A DNA stretch of 64,000 nt. Origin: Hermatobates lingyangjiaoensis. Its lineage: Eukaryota; Arthropoda; Insecta; Hemiptera; Hermatobatidae. The translations under genes and the position numbers were made by a program. Shown in pieces: positions 11,709 to 22,892 of the stretch; the stretch's first letter is position 1; each line of letters begins with the position of its first letter. The stretch covers positions 365,001 to 429,000 of the forward strand of contig JAPFBL010000118.1 of NCBI GenBank assembly GCA_026182355.1. The letters run 5' to 3'. The notes below the pieces were generated by a model. The model was not told the origin of the DNA, ran no database searches, and saw nothing but the letters and a program-made list of their open reading frames with translations.

Positions 11709-12008
11709 AGCTCAGTGGTTAACGTACTCACCTCTGAACTGGTAGGCCCAGGGTTCGATACCCACTTGGCCCTTGATTTATTCACGCAGGAGGTAAATAA
11801 ATCTGAATATGTCGTCCCTCTGGGAGGACGTTAAGCTGATGGTCCCGAACCTGTAGGATGGCAGGTGCTCGTTAAAGAGCCCTAGTCGAAATTCATTTGA
11901 GTTAGGCAAAATTTAGGACTCCCACTATAGAATCTGTAGAATCACCGATGAAACAAAAAGCCGGTAAACGACTGACGTTATCACCCGCTAGGGAACCGAT
12001 TTAAACCA
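11709..12008 (+). mobile_element. SINE, tail type B
   Basis: The head TAGCTCAGTGGTTAACGTAC has a tRNA A box and GGTTCGATACCC a B box. The body is standard, and the tail reads AAACGACTGACGTTATCACC...GATTTAAACC. Confidence 0.85.
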
Positions 12009-13140
12009 TTTAAAAAAAATCTCCAGTTTATCTTGTAACATTTACTTGGCATCAATGCCGAATAGACCTCTTTCACAATATAAATCAACGCCTTGTGCCT
12101 TGACATGGGCCCCTATCAAATCTTTGATAACTCTCATACTATCATTCAACTGTCTTCTCCTTTTTTTCCCTTCTTCTTCTTTGAAGTTTCTTCACTATAA
12201 TTTGTAAGAACAAAAATGGAAATATTATTACATTTATTCAAGTCATTTCAACATAAAAGAAGTTATTAATACAATATTAAGATGTGAATATTTCGTATTT
12301 TCCTGATCCATTTGTACCTCTTAAAAAAAAACGGAATTCTGGCTAAATTATTCATTTTATCTTAAAATGTAATAACATTTTACATTACATCTAAGAAAAG
12401 TTGCTATTAGTTTGAACGCTTTGTTCTCTTTTGTTTGGAATAATATTAATAAAAGTAAAAAATATACAGTAAGCATTTCACTTATCTGAAACATAGACTT
12501 TGAAAGCGAAAGGTTATTTAGTGTCGGGAGAATTCTTTAGACACCAAAACGAAATATGACGGCAGATCCAGGAGAAATACGGATGTTTCTTCATCATAAT
12601 TTATTAATGACAGGATTCAATTATGGATAAAAAGTCAAATCAAGGAGACCACGCAGATCTTAGTAATCCTGTCTCTTTTAAAAACACACATTTTCCATAC
12701 TTTCTTAACTGAGTCACGTAATTTCAGGGTAAAGAATGGATAAGACTAATTAATGTTAACTACAGATGAAGAAAAGATATTTAAACAGAGTTAGTAGTTA
12801 CTAATTGCATAATTTACTAAAGTGTTTACTCTACATGACATTCTCTATTAATAGTTTGTAAGTTTTCGTCACACAGGTTTATGGAACAAGGTAGATTAGT
12901 TCTCCAAAATTTTTATTCTCATATGCAAACATGTTTCCATCCACGTTAACCATTTTCAAAGATTATTAAAACTACACTCAAAAAACATAACCAATATCTA
13001 ATTTTATACATTAAAAAAAAAACAAATAAACATTTAAAGTAAAGTTCAAACATCTTATTTTTGTAGGAGGTTTTAAGAAAGTAGTTGGTCACGGTAAAGT
13101 TTCGCACTGGCCATGATTACCTTCCGTCTTCTGTGTACCT
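12009..13140. other. AT-rich intronic sequence
   Basis: No feature supported. Confidence 0.6.
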
Positions 13141-13151
13141 ATATATATATA

Positions 13152-13360
13152 TGAACTAAATTGACAAAAAGAACACACAGAAATGAAAGAGGAACTCACT
13201 ACTATATTTGGATTGTCTCGTAATCAGGAGGATAAACTGTCTACCTGCGGAGCGACTCGTTTCTGTTCTCCTGATGACGAGGCCATCGAAATATAGTAGT
13301 GAGTTTCTCTTTTATTTCTGTGTGTTCTTTATGGCAATGTTTCATTTAATTGGTGATATA
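13152..13360. mobile_element. Fold-back family E, copy 1
   Basis: TTGACAAAAAGAACACACAG is mirrored at about 13316-13330. The right arm carries a ribozyme-like core. Bracketed by (TA)n. Confidence 0.75.
13271..13295 (+). ncRNA. Hammerhead-like motif, family E
   Basis: CTGATGA, extra C, short stem II (GA/TC), GAA, ATAT, A. Stem I is weak. Confidence 0.45.
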
Positions 13361-13375
13361 TATATATATATATAT

Positions 13376-13521
13376 GTAAACTAAATTGACAAAAAGAACA
13401 CACAGAAATGAAACAGAAACTCACTACTATATTTCGATGGCCTCGTCATCAGGAAGATAGAAACGAGTTGCTCTTCAGGCAGACCACGACTACGTTGTCC
13501 TGAGTAGTTGTCTGCCTGCGG
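13376..13521. mobile_element. Fold-back family E, copy 2 (right arm lost)
   Basis: The left arm matches copy 1 closely. The right side ends early in TGCCTGCGGACA before (TA)n. Confidence 0.7.
13428..13452 (-). ncRNA. Hammerhead-like motif, family E copy 2
   Basis: Same core as 13271-13295 on the opposite strand. Confidence 0.45.
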
Positions 13522-13536
13522 ACAATATATATATAT

Positions 13537-13688
13537 CAATGATCAAACCACAATAAGAAAATGGGAAATCAGTTGGGTTTTTGACTCTGACGAAGTCCGC
13601 TTGTTACGGTTGAAAGATCTTAGTCTTGCTTCCCCATTTTCTTATTGTGGTTGATTGTTATTTCACGTATTTATGTGAAATCTTTATA
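13537..13688. mobile_element. Fold-back family A, left arm shortened
   Basis: The left arm stops after AAATGGGAAAT, and the right arm is complete with the ribozyme-like motif and the TTATGTGAAATC end. Confidence 0.8.
13587..13621 (+). ncRNA. Hammerhead-like motif, family A
   Basis: CTGACGA core, GAA, AGATCT, T, with stem I GACT/AGTC. Stem II carries one change (GTCCG). Confidence 0.6.
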
Positions 13689-13701
13689 TATATATATATC
13701 T

Positions 13702-13918
13702 TCACTTAATTAAACGAAACACGATCCAAACTGGACACAATACGAGTTCAAAATTCAAGAAGAGTAACACACAGAGTAAGGAAACACACTTACAAACTAA
13801 AAGTTTCGGGTAATCCGTCTCCCTTTCTCTTGTCCTGAAGACGGATTAAACGAAAATTTGAGTCTGTAAGTGTGTTTCCTTACTCTGTGTATTACTGTTC
13901 ATGAATTTTGAACTCGTA
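13702..13918. mobile_element. Fold-back family F
   Basis: GAGTTCAAAATTCAAGAAGA is mirrored at about 13896-13915. Right-arm ribozyme-like motif. Bracketed by (TA)n. Confidence 0.75.
13835..13859 (+). ncRNA. Hammerhead-like motif, family F
   Basis: CTGAAGA, extra C, decayed stem II, GAA, palindrome AATT, T. The copy at 36245 keeps stem II GG/CC and stem I CTC/GAG. Confidence 0.45.
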
Positions 13919-13989
13919 TATATATATATATATATATATATGCTTTATATAATGTTTTATATTAATATATTAGTGTTTACCTCTTTGAT

Positions 13990-14220
13990 TGTTAAATATT
14001 TGTTTGACCGTCATTGTTCCCTGACGGGTTGGATAGGTCGGACAAGTGTAGAGAACTAAGAAAGTCTAGGCTGAAGCGTGTCCAAGGGTGAGGCCGGTTT
14101 GAGGGCCAAGGCTGGCCGTGATGTAACGACATCGCGGGGGTGGTCAAGGCGTTGAGTGTTGGGGGCGGGTGGCTGGGGCGGGCAGGACCTCGCCAAAGCG
14201 AAGGTGAGTTCCTTTAAAAA
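13990..14220. other. GC-rich island of unknown nature
   Basis: An abrupt GC-rich stretch with G runs (GGGGGCGGGTGGCTGGGG) in an AT-rich intron. No ORF or repeat match within the window. Confidence 0.6.
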
Positions 14221-14449
14221 AAAACCTCCACACTCTGCTCAAGGTCACGCCTAATCATCCCACACTCAATTATCTACAATTTCTTCTCCAGCTCAAGGTC
14301 GAACAATATTATGGATGAGTGAATCTTCCAGTAAAAACACTCTGCGACTCTTTTCAAAAGGACATCTACCTTCTTTCTCCTTTTATTCCTTTCCATATTT
14401 CTTTTATAAGGTTATCCTCATTTGTTTTTTTTAATTACTAAATTCACCG

Positions 14450-15030
14450 GTGTTTACCTCATTATATTTATATTTGATATTTTCAAGTAAACACAGGGAA
14501 ACAATATATGATATATCACCATTTCAACTTGGGTAAAAAAACATTTTTAACTGCAATTAAAGGATTAATGGAGTTTCACAAGCTGTTTTATACATTAAAC
14601 CATTTCAGAAATTAATAATTTGTCAGCAGTTTGTGTAAACCAGATTATATCAGTCACGGAGACAAGTGCGATGTAATATTTCGATCATTTAAAGTCGAAC
14701 ATCCATCTACTTTCGAACATTCAACATTCGCACACACTTTCATGAACCAGTTATGTGCGAAAGTTAAGAGTCCACTGTGTATTGTCATAGACTATTCCAC
14801 ACACCCAGTAACTTCGAACACGACTTTAAATGATCCAAGTATTACCTCTTACTTCTCTCCGTAACTCATATAATCTGGTTTACACAAACTACTCACAAAT
14901 TATTCATTTCTGAAATGGTTTAATGTATAAAACATCTTGTGAAATACTCCATTAATCCATTAATTGCAGTTAAACATGTTTTTTTATCCAAGTGGAAATA
15001 CTGATATATCATATATTGTATCCGTTTTTT
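14450..15030. mobile_element. Long hairpin MITE-like element
   Basis: The left arm (about 14500-14660: ATATGATATATCACCATTTC, AACTGCAATTAAAGGATTAA, GTTTGTGTAAACCAGATTAT) is mirrored at about 14865-15020. The centre is about 200 bases with no protein signature. A decayed partial repeat of one arm follows at 15060-15190. Confidence 0.7.
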
Positions 15031-15234
15031 TTACTTAAAAAATCAAATGAAAAATATAATGAGTTAAAAAGTATAAAAGAGTTTGCGAAATACTGCTGTA
15101 ATCCATTAGTTGAAGTTAAAATAGTTTTTTTTACCAAAGTGAAAGTAGGGATATATCATATATTGTCTGATATATCTATTGAATTTTGTTTCGTCTGTTT
15201 TGTTTTTATTTATTGAATATTCACTTTTTTATCG

Positions 15235-15985
15235 AAATAACTTGTTTTAGTAATAATCTAATGCCTACCATTACAAAGGGAGCGCATGCTAAGCTTCCAA
15301 AGATTTTCGGTTAATAGGTTTTCATTCAAGAAAAAAACTCAAAAGCAATCAAACTAACAGAAAATACCCTTTTAGATAGTTTAAAAACCAAGTTTTTTTA
15401 TGCAAGTCCTATGATGTATAAAAATGTCATTTGATTATCAAGTGAACTCAGTTTCATTCTACTACCAGCGTAAGTTATTTAACTATTTTAATATTCAAAT
15501 ATAGGATTGAATTATTTTTAAATAAATTAATAAGTTATTTAAAAAAAAACTATAAAAACAGTTGTACGCTGTCATTTTGCTGTTATATTGTCAACAAATT
15601 AAGAAGTATGCCATTAATATGACCAGCTCTAGAGGAAATGGTTGTCAATGTGTGACCTTGAAGAACACCTGTTGCTTCAAATTAAATCTGAATGCTAATG
15701 ATCCCTCAGACATTATTTGTACAGCCTTGCAAGTAAGATTATACAAAGTGTTTCCTACCAAACCCCAGTGCCGTTTGATAGTATCTAAAATGATTGTTTA
15801 TTAATATTTCCATATTCAAACACTTGAATAATAAATGCGGTAGTGATGTACATAGTCGGTCGTTTTAAAGACTACAATACGGGTCGAAGTGTGCATCTTT
15901 AACTCTACTCGAGAGCATCTCGTCTGGGAATCTTTGTTTGGTAGAAGACAAATGCCAGTGTTGTGTTTCTGATCCATCCTGCTGC
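15235..15985. other. Intronic sequence, no feature
   Basis: AT-rich. The short open frame 15562-15804 has no recognisable content. Confidence 0.5.
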
Positions 15986-15989
15986 ATTC

Positions 15990-16165
15990 GTGTAGCAACT
16001 ATTTTTTGCCACCCTGGAGGGGGGGGGGGTTAAGGGATTTGCTCCTCCCTCCCCTTATTTCCTAGCCGTTGTTAATCCGTTAAAATCCAAATTCCAAAAA
16101 GTCCTCACAATATTTATTTCCATGAAATTAGTTTCAAGGATCTAATTTTAGATGACATTGGTCAC
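15990..16165 (-). mobile_element. End of a DNA transposon (family X)
   Basis: Matches the right end of the element at 20472-21387 in reverse (TGTAGCAACTATTTTTTGCC, G run, TTAATCCGTTAAAATCCAAA, AAGGATCTAATTTTAGA). Confidence 0.65.
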
Positions 16166-16507
16166 AAGAATTACATCTTATTACACAGTACACGTATACG
16201 TATACAGTCTTCATAAAAGAAAACCAAAGATTTTTCAAAAGAAAAACTTAAAATTCAAAATCATGAACAAATTGTTCAATTAAATTAACCGGCCACGCAT
16301 ATATATATATATAATAAATTTTCAACCCATTTAAAAAAAAACTAGTTTTGACAAATTTAAAATACATTTATTTTTAATTTGTAAATATTACAGTTGAAAA
16401 TCTGTTTTACAACAGTATTACAAGAAATGATACAAACAATTACGACTTTAAAAACTTATTTTGGTTACCTTTTAATTATTTTAATTTTTTTTTTATTTTA
16501 TATTTTT

Positions 16508-16685
16508 GAACGAGTACCTGACATCGTACAGGCTCGGGACTAACTGCTTAACGTTCTCTCCGAGGGACGGCCGTGCTCAGATTTATTCACATCCCGCGTG
16601 AATAAATCGAGGGCCAGGTGGGTATACAACCCCGGACCTACCAGTTCAGAGGAGAGTACGTTAACCACTGAGCTAACCTAGCCTC
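16508..16685 (-). mobile_element. SINE, 3' truncated
   Basis: Reads on the - strand from the TTAGCTCAGTGGTTAACGTAC head with the GGTTGTATACCC B-box region, ending at GAGTACCTGA of the body. Confidence 0.8.
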
Positions 16686-16689
16686 AAAC

Positions 16690-18070
16690 GAGAATATAAT
16701 TTTTAATTCTTAAAATAACATCAACAATAAATTTAGTTTCATATATTACAATTGTTATAGGAGATATAAAACAAGAAATGACTGTGTCACCTAGTAAATG
16801 ACTCCACAACTATTAATTTCAATCCTCGTATTGTTAAAGGAGATAACAAACATTGTCTTGCAGTGTTTGCAAACATTTTTATGCACTTTTTTATCATTTT
16901 TATATATTTTAATTCAACTTACATAAATACGCGCTTGCCGGGTTTATTAATTAACAATTTCTTAACAAATTAAATTATAAATCTAATTAAGGGTATATAT
17001 TAATACGCTAGTAAGTTCGTGTGTCACTCCCGAGTGTCACCGAAGTTACCCGAGGAAGACCGATGGTAACACGAGATTAGTCGAAGTTTAACCGAGTAAG
17101 ACCGAAGTACCCATTAATTACTAATAGTGAAATGAAATCATTTACAAAATTTATTAAAAAAAAATTTGATTTGTTCTGAGTTAATATGATATGTTAGAAG
17201 ATTAAACTTGTTAAATGTAACCTCCAAACATTATTATACGATGTATTCCATGATATGATGGCGCGGTTATGGAACCAAGTGTTTCATTAATCAAACAAAA
17301 CATCAGGTTGTTGTTAATGAGCTTTTTATTGTATTTACTTATATTAAAGTTGAGTGTAGACCACTACAGATTTTTTGAATTTTTATTCCTATTTGAATTG
17401 AATATATTATAAGTAAGGGCATTACAGCGTTTATCAGAATATCAATTATATTAATAATTAAATATCAAATTAAGTTTAGCTGTAGTTAACACGACATTCA
17501 TTGATTGTTATACGGTACGAAGTTTGCCAGGTTAGCTAGTCTTAATTAATAATTAAATTTCTTATCACTTTGTTTTTTTTTTGCTCTCAATAACTTGACA
17601 CAACAGTTTTGTAACGAATAAACCATATAAATCATAAAAGGTAGTTAATTTTTAATGTAGTCAGAAATTGATAATAATGTTTAAAGAAGTCTAGTGCTGA
17701 TGTAACTCGTAACTATTGTGAGTGCCTTCTATAGCTACAATAGGAGTTTTATGTTCAATCTAGTTTTATTTCAAGAGTGAAATGTAGAATGGTACCTGAA
17801 GAACTGGAGTAAATCAGACAGGTTTAGGAGGCTGAGGAAGTCAGTTCCAGGTTCCCGTTATTCTCGTATTTGGAGAAATCCAGATTTCACTGACAGTACT
17901 GATTTCTGTAAAAATGTTTTGGCAAAAATTAAAACTAATAGTTTTAAACGGTCTTCAATTTTTTTTCCGGTCACATTCTTTGTTTGTTACCCCAAATGGG
18001 ACCGCCACATGACTGTTTATTATTTCGTCAGATTTCTTCTTTTGTATCTTTAAAATTCTTTTTTTTAAAC
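16690..18070. other. AT-rich intronic sequence
   Basis: No gene. 17340-17385 holds one copy of a short dispersed repeat (AAAGTTGAGTGTAGACCACT), also seen at 54305, 54700 and, inverted, at 19985. Confidence 0.6.
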
Positions 18071-18074
18071 AACC

Positions 18075-18290
18075 CACCTAATTAATGAATTTATTTTCAT
18101 TTAAAAACCTATTTGTTCTTCAAAGTATCTTAATTTAGCTTTAATATTTCACAAGGAATTATTTTATTTCTTTAAGTCAAATCCACTAGCAGTATTCCTT
18201 TTGTAGCGTAAAAATACTCTCTTATGTTGAAATACTTAATTTATTGAATGATAATAGTTAAAATACCAATTACTTCAAGGTTTCTTCATT
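18075..18290 (+). repeat. Dispersed direct repeat, copy 1
   Basis: Shares CCTATTTGTTCTTCAAAGTA, TTATTTTATTT.TTTAAGTCAAAT and ATAATAGTTAAAATACCA with 19372-19583. Confidence 0.8.
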
Positions 18291-18604
18291 TGTATGTTTC
18301 CGTAAAGTTTAATCAAATTCTACTAACATTGTAGTTAACAACAATTGTGATATCTTAAATACTTATATCAGAGGTTTTACGTTAATCTATAGAAAGAGGA
18401 TAAATATTAGTGAATTATTAGTAATAACTCTGTTGTGATAGCGCTAGTTAACTGAGTCAACTCCAAATTGAATAATAAAATAAATAAACTGCTCTTCCTC
18501 GGCCACCCTTGAGGAGTTAAAAAAGATTAACTCAAGTCACTTATTATTTAACAATTAATAATATATTTTAATTTAAATTTAATAACATCCTTATTTATTA
18601 TTAT

Positions 18605-18930
18605 GGGGGCCAGGATAGCTCAGTGGTTACGTGCTCGCCTCTGAACTGATAGGACGGGGGTTCGATCCCCACCTGGCCCTCCATTTATTCACGCGGGAGG
18701 TGAATAAATCTGAGCACGTCGTCCCTCGGAGAAGGAAGTTAAACCGTCGGTCCCGAGCCTGTAAGATGTCAGATACTCGTTAAAGATCCCTACTCTAAAT
18801 ACATTTGAGTTAGGCAAAATTTAGGACTCCCACTGTAAAATCAATATTGATTGTGTTGTATCACACTTGGGCCAATGCTCGGCCTACGTGTGTTCCCTTG
18901 TGGGACTGCCACTGCAACCTAACCTAACCT
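18605..18930 (+). mobile_element. Full-length SINE, tail type A
   Basis: The best-preserved copy. GGGGCCAGGATAGCTCAGTG head (A box), GGTTCGATCCCC B box, GCGGGAGGTGAATAAATCTG body, tail TGTGTTCCCTTGTGGGACTG ending in repeated CCTAA. Confidence 0.9.
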
Positions 18931-18975
18931 ATTTATTATTATGAAGTCTAAAACACAATAACAAAAGAAATAAAT

Positions 18976-19010
18976 GCTCTGAGGCCTTTCACTTTATGTC
19001 ATCAGAGAGC
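18976..19010 (-). ncRNA. Hammerhead-like motif, family D, with full stem I
   Basis: Read on the - strand: stem I GCTCT, CTGATGA, a weak stem II in CATAAAGT, GAA, palindrome AGGCCT, C, then stem I partner AGAGC. Confidence 0.6.
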
Positions 19011-19105
19011 AAACAAAGCAAGAAAGAAGAAAAGTTAACCAGAGAAGGGAACTGCTTTGCTTCCTCTGATTACCTTTTCAGTTGCCTTTCTTCTTTCTTT
19101 GCTCC

Positions 19106-19130
19106 CTGATGACATAAATTGAAAGGCCTC
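19106..19130 (+). ncRNA. Hammerhead-like motif, family D, right arm
   Basis: CTGATGA, GAA, AGGCCT, C. Stem I is GCTCC/AGAGC with one mismatch. Confidence 0.5.
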
Positions 19131-19185
19131 AGAGCATTTATTTCTTTTGTTTTACTTTTTCCTTGTCGTTTAGACTTCATTGATT

Positions 19186-19371
19186 GCATCATGTGTTTAA
19201 TTATGATTTTTCTGCATTTATTATAATGAACATAATTAATTTTACAAAATTGATTAATTCAACTAATTAATATAATAAAATGAATTTTATTATAATACTC
19301 AAGGTTTAGCAGAGTATAAAAGTAGAGTTTGGGATGTTTAAAAAAGATAACTCTTTTTTTTATACTTTCAT
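19186..19371. other. AT-rich intronic sequence
   Basis: No feature seen. Confidence 0.6.
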
Positions 19372-19583
19372 TCTAATTAATGAATTAATTTCCATTTAAA
19401 AACCTATTTGTTCTTCAAAGTATCTTAATTATGCGTTAATCTTTCACAAGAAATTATTTTATTTTTTTAAGTCAAATTCATTAGCATTATTCCTTTTAGA
19501 GCGTAAAAATACTGTCTTCTGGTTGAAATAGTTTATTTATTGAAAGATAATAGTTAAAATACCATTTACTTCAAGGTTAGCTT
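19372..19583 (+). repeat. Dispersed direct repeat, copy 2
   Basis: Diverged copy of 18075-18290 in the same orientation. Confidence 0.8.
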
Positions 19584-20465
19584 TTGACATTACACTTCTC
19601 TCCTTTTGTCTCGAATTTCAGTCAACATATAATTAACATATTTAAATCATTGGAGAAATAATTAATCCTCTTTTCAGGAAAAAAAATTACACAATTCTGA
19701 CTTAGATAAAGCATTTATTACTTTTTGCAATTTTATTTATTACTCTATAGCTATTTAAATTAATCTGTAACAAAAATTAAATGACCAATGTTGTCGTAGC
19801 AGATCCATTATCAGTATTGCTCGAGAGAATATAATTAGGTTTATCGATTAAGTGATGCATTAAAAACTGACGTGTTACAAAATTTTATATAACTAGGGAA
19901 TATGTTAACATTGAAGTCAGAAAAAAAATATATTAAAACTTTAATAAAATATATTAACAAACATTAATTAAAATTATAAAATCTGGAGTGGCCTAAACTC
20001 AACTTTACTATAAGTAAACATAATATCAAACTTCTTGGGTATACTTGCTGTTGTTTTAAAAATCTGAAGGTATTTTTCGTTTATTGCTTTTGTAGCCTCA
20101 AAAATAATGGTAAAATTTTAATACTCTAAAATTAGTAGTTTAGGAGAAAAAAATGTATAAAATCAGGTTTTGGGCAAAAAAAGTTACTTTCTCATCATGT
20201 ATAATTAATTGCTCTTAAACTATACAGCACATCTACACTATGAGGCCCACTTTTGTGTAAAATATCAATTTGAGATATCAAAGATTGTGGACCGTAGCGT
20301 GATAACAAACTGTTGTTAGAAATTAACTAGCAAACATGGTACGGCGTTTAGTTAATTAAGTAATTCATGTAAATGAAATGTCGTTTCTGTAGAGGTTATA
20401 TATATATATATACACAGTAATAAATTTTACTACCCTAATGAAAATGGATATAGAAATGACATAGA
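19584..20465. other. AT-rich intronic sequence
   Basis: No gene. It contains an inverted copy (about 19985-20030) of the short AAAGTTGAG repeat. Confidence 0.6.
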
Positions 20466-20471
20466 AATTAT

Positions 20472-21387
20472 CAGTAGCGAAGCAAGGAGGGTGGGAGGGG
20501 CTGTCTGCCCCGGGGGGCAGTTCCTAGGGGGCAGCATTTTGAGGGTGTAAAAACACAAAATAGGAAAAAAAAGTAAAATAAAAAACTTACAACAAATTTG
20601 AAATGTTATACCAAAATGAGTTTTTCAGGTCGTAATTGTTTTTATGTTTTATGCGTGTAATACTGTTTTGAAATGAAATTTTTCAACTGTAATATTTGCA
20701 AATTCAAAATAAAATGCATTTTAATTTTAGAAAAATTTTTTTTTTTTTAAGTTGTTGAAAGTTTATTATATTTAAATAATTTAACAAGTTTTGTATGATT
20801 TGGGTTATATGTTTTTGTTATAAAAAATGTTTGGTTTCTTTGATAAGAACTGTATATGTGGATGACTACTGTACTAAGATGAAAGTCTGGGACTAATAAC
20901 AGCTCCCGTAGAGCCTGGGCCTGCACCACAGTGCAGAGTTCTCGGTCCTCGATCAAGTTCCTCCACCTTCTGACACCAATCCTTCTGAGGATGCCTTCGA
21001 CATCCCCTCAACTGTCTACCGCGCGAATTACATCGGTAGATTAGTAGAAGACCTCGGGACTAATAACAGCTCCCGTAGAGCCTGGGCCTGCACCACAGTG
21101 CAGGAGTTCTCGGTCCTCGATCAAGTTCCTCCACCTTCTGACACCCATCCTTCTGAGGATGCTTTCGACATCCCCTCAACTGTCTACCGCGCGAATTACA
21201 TCGGTAGATTAGTAGAAGACCTCGGGACTAATAACAGCAGTCTAAAATTAGATCCTTGATTGTAATTCCATGTAAATAAATATTTTGAGGACTTTTTGGA
21301 ATTTGGATTTTAACGGATTATCAACGACCAGGGGATAAGGGGGGGGGGGGGGGATTTGTCCGCAAAAATAGTTGCTACACGACTGGA
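20472..21387 (+). mobile_element. DNA transposon (family X) carrying captured coding-like DNA
   Basis: The ends CAGTAGCGAAGCAAGGAGG and, at the right, TAGTTGCTACACGACTG resemble the CAGTGGCGTAGC-type termini of hAT-like elements. No clear target duplication. Relatives in the window (52052-52950 and 15990-16165) share TGAAAGTCTGGGACTAATAA and TTAGATCCTTGATTGTAAT, but only this copy has a two-unit insert between them (20889-21224). Confidence 0.6.
20889..21238 (+). pseudogene. Captured coding fragment, tandem 168-bp units
   Basis: Two units of 167 and 168 bases run in frame: NNSSRRAWACTTVQEFSVLD, QVPPPSDTHPSEDAFDIPST, VYRANYIGRLVEDLG. It is GC-richer than its host element and has no stop within a unit. 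The first unit has one base deleted in the GTGCAG stretch. The source gene was not recognised. Confidence 0.5.
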
Positions 21388-21439
21388 GGTCAGAGATGCA
21401 GGAGGATGAATATAGAGGTTAGTCAGTACATGTGTTATT

Positions 21440-21525
21440 CAGTAATCATTATTTAGTAGCGTCTGACCTCGTATGCTTAGTATAGTGTTCAACCGGTTTC
21501 GGACTCTGTCCATCTTCAAGACCAA
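21440..21525 (-). mobile_element. PLE terminal-repeat remnant
   Basis: On the - strand: TTGAAGA (first core base mutated from C), T, stem II GGAC/GTCC, GAA, palindrome ACCGGT, T. No arms remain. Confidence 0.45.
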
Positions 21526-21790
21526 ATTTAAATAATTTTAAATAATTATGATTTAATATCCGTTAATATTTTTCGTTCAAAAACTTGCTTAATAAGGAAA
21601 ACGTGTGATTTAAAATAATGAAGCTGTGACCTAACATGAATGAAAGTACAAGGTCCTACATGACGGATGTATGACTTAACGCGAATGAAGGTGCAACCTA
21701 AGTAAATAAAATTATATAAAGTATATACCTGAAATAAGTTAAAGTTTTTTTTTATAAAAAAAACCTTGTTTGATTAACTGCTGATAGAAA
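21526..21790. other. AT-rich intronic sequence
   Basis: No feature. Confidence 0.6.
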
Positions 21791-21886
21791 TATATATATG
21801 TATATATATATATAAAAAGATTTCACATAAACACGTGAAACAACAATCAATGGTCAAACCACAATAAGAAATGGGGAAACAAGACT

Positions 21887-21921
21887 AAGATCTTTCAACC
21901 GTAACAAGCGGTCTTCGTCAG
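21887..21921 (-). ncRNA. Hammerhead-like motif, family A composite, left
   Basis: CTGACGA, stem II GACCG/CGGTT, GAA, AGATCT, T, stem I GACT/AGTC. Confidence 0.6.
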
Positions 21922-21965
21922 AGTCAAAAACCCAACTGAACACTAGATATAAATACTTTATATAA

Positions 21966-22719
21966 CATGTAGTATATAGAAAACCTACGAATGTACTTGC
22001 ATACGTTCATTTTTATTCGTCGCATCCAAAAAATGTTAAAATTTCTGTTTTTAGAAATATGTTTTTGAGAGCTTTAAGAGTTTCCTCTCCAGAATTTCTT
22101 AATGAAGAGATTAATAACATTAGGTCAATTGCCCTTTCATTAAAATACCCCTCTTCTTATATCGATTTAGCTTTGAAGGGTGCTAAAAAAACTTTCTCTA
22201 ATACTTCAAAAGAGCCCCTTTTATTATCAAATTCTATAGTATAGTATAGTTTTGCCATACCACGAATCATTGGACCCCCTTCCAAGATTAGCCAAACAAC
22301 TTGATTTTAATATAGTGTTTTCTAATCGTAATAACGTGGGTAATATGTTAATAAAAAACTCTCCAAGCGAATTGGAGTCCGCTGGTATTTATAAAATTCC
22401 GTGCAAAAATTGCCATAAAATTTATATTGGTCAAACTGGTAAATCATTAAAAACACGTGTAAAACAACAACAATACAACGTAAGTAGACAGGAAAACAGT
22501 AGTGCCTTATTCTTGCATATAAAAAATGAAAATCATCATATTGATTGGACAGGAGCTAAATTTATTACCTATGAAAAATCAATGTTGTTAAGAAATATTA
22601 TTGAATCGTCTCTAATTAAATTTAATAGATCTAATATTATAAACATTAGTAACGGTCTCTTCAAACTTGATACTTTCGTCACGAGGGCAATAGCCTCTTC
22701 AAAGAGGGTTGACAGCTAG
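21966..22719 (+). pseudogene. PLE reverse transcriptase end plus GIY-YIG endonuclease, frameshifted
   Basis: Frame 1 (21966-22244) reads HVVYRKPTNVLAYVHFYSSH...FLRALRVSSPEFLNEEINNI, the thumb part of a PLE RT. It ends where TATAG is repeated three times. Frame 2 (about 22249-22719) continues LPYHESLDPLPRLAKQL...YKIPCKNCHKIYIGQTGKSL. The GIY-YIG module has CxxC, KIYIGQT, RVKQQQ (usual H missing), IDWTGAKFI and the catalytic-type Glu in ESSLIK. Removing the two extra TATAG units would restore frame, so the break is a simple repeat expansion. Confidence 0.85.
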
Positions 22720-22892
22720 CGGATAGTTTTTTACTTTTTCTTACTGTACTCCTTTGTTTCCCCAAACATCCCTTTCTGGACATTAGTCCTTTCCTGTGCT
22801 TTCACCCTTTTAAAATACCACTCTTCCCTCCCACTCTTCTCAACTCCTCACCAGATGTTTTCTGCATCTAGTGTTCAGTTGGGTTTTTGACT

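Larger units (their letters stand above)
18940..19185. mobile_element. Fold-back family D
   Basis: GAAGTCTAAAACACAATAAC is mirrored with change at about 19155-19180. Each arm has a ribozyme-like core around CATAAAGTGAAAGGCCTCAG. Confidence 0.8.

Noticed and set aside
14631..14864. 77-codon frame in the hairpin element at 14450-15030
   Set aside because: It spans the loop and both arms of a palindrome. No recognisable protein.
18605..18680. Possible tRNA gene
   Set aside because: The A and B boxes are present, but the head continues into a dispersed SINE body found in several copies and does not fold as a full cloverleaf.
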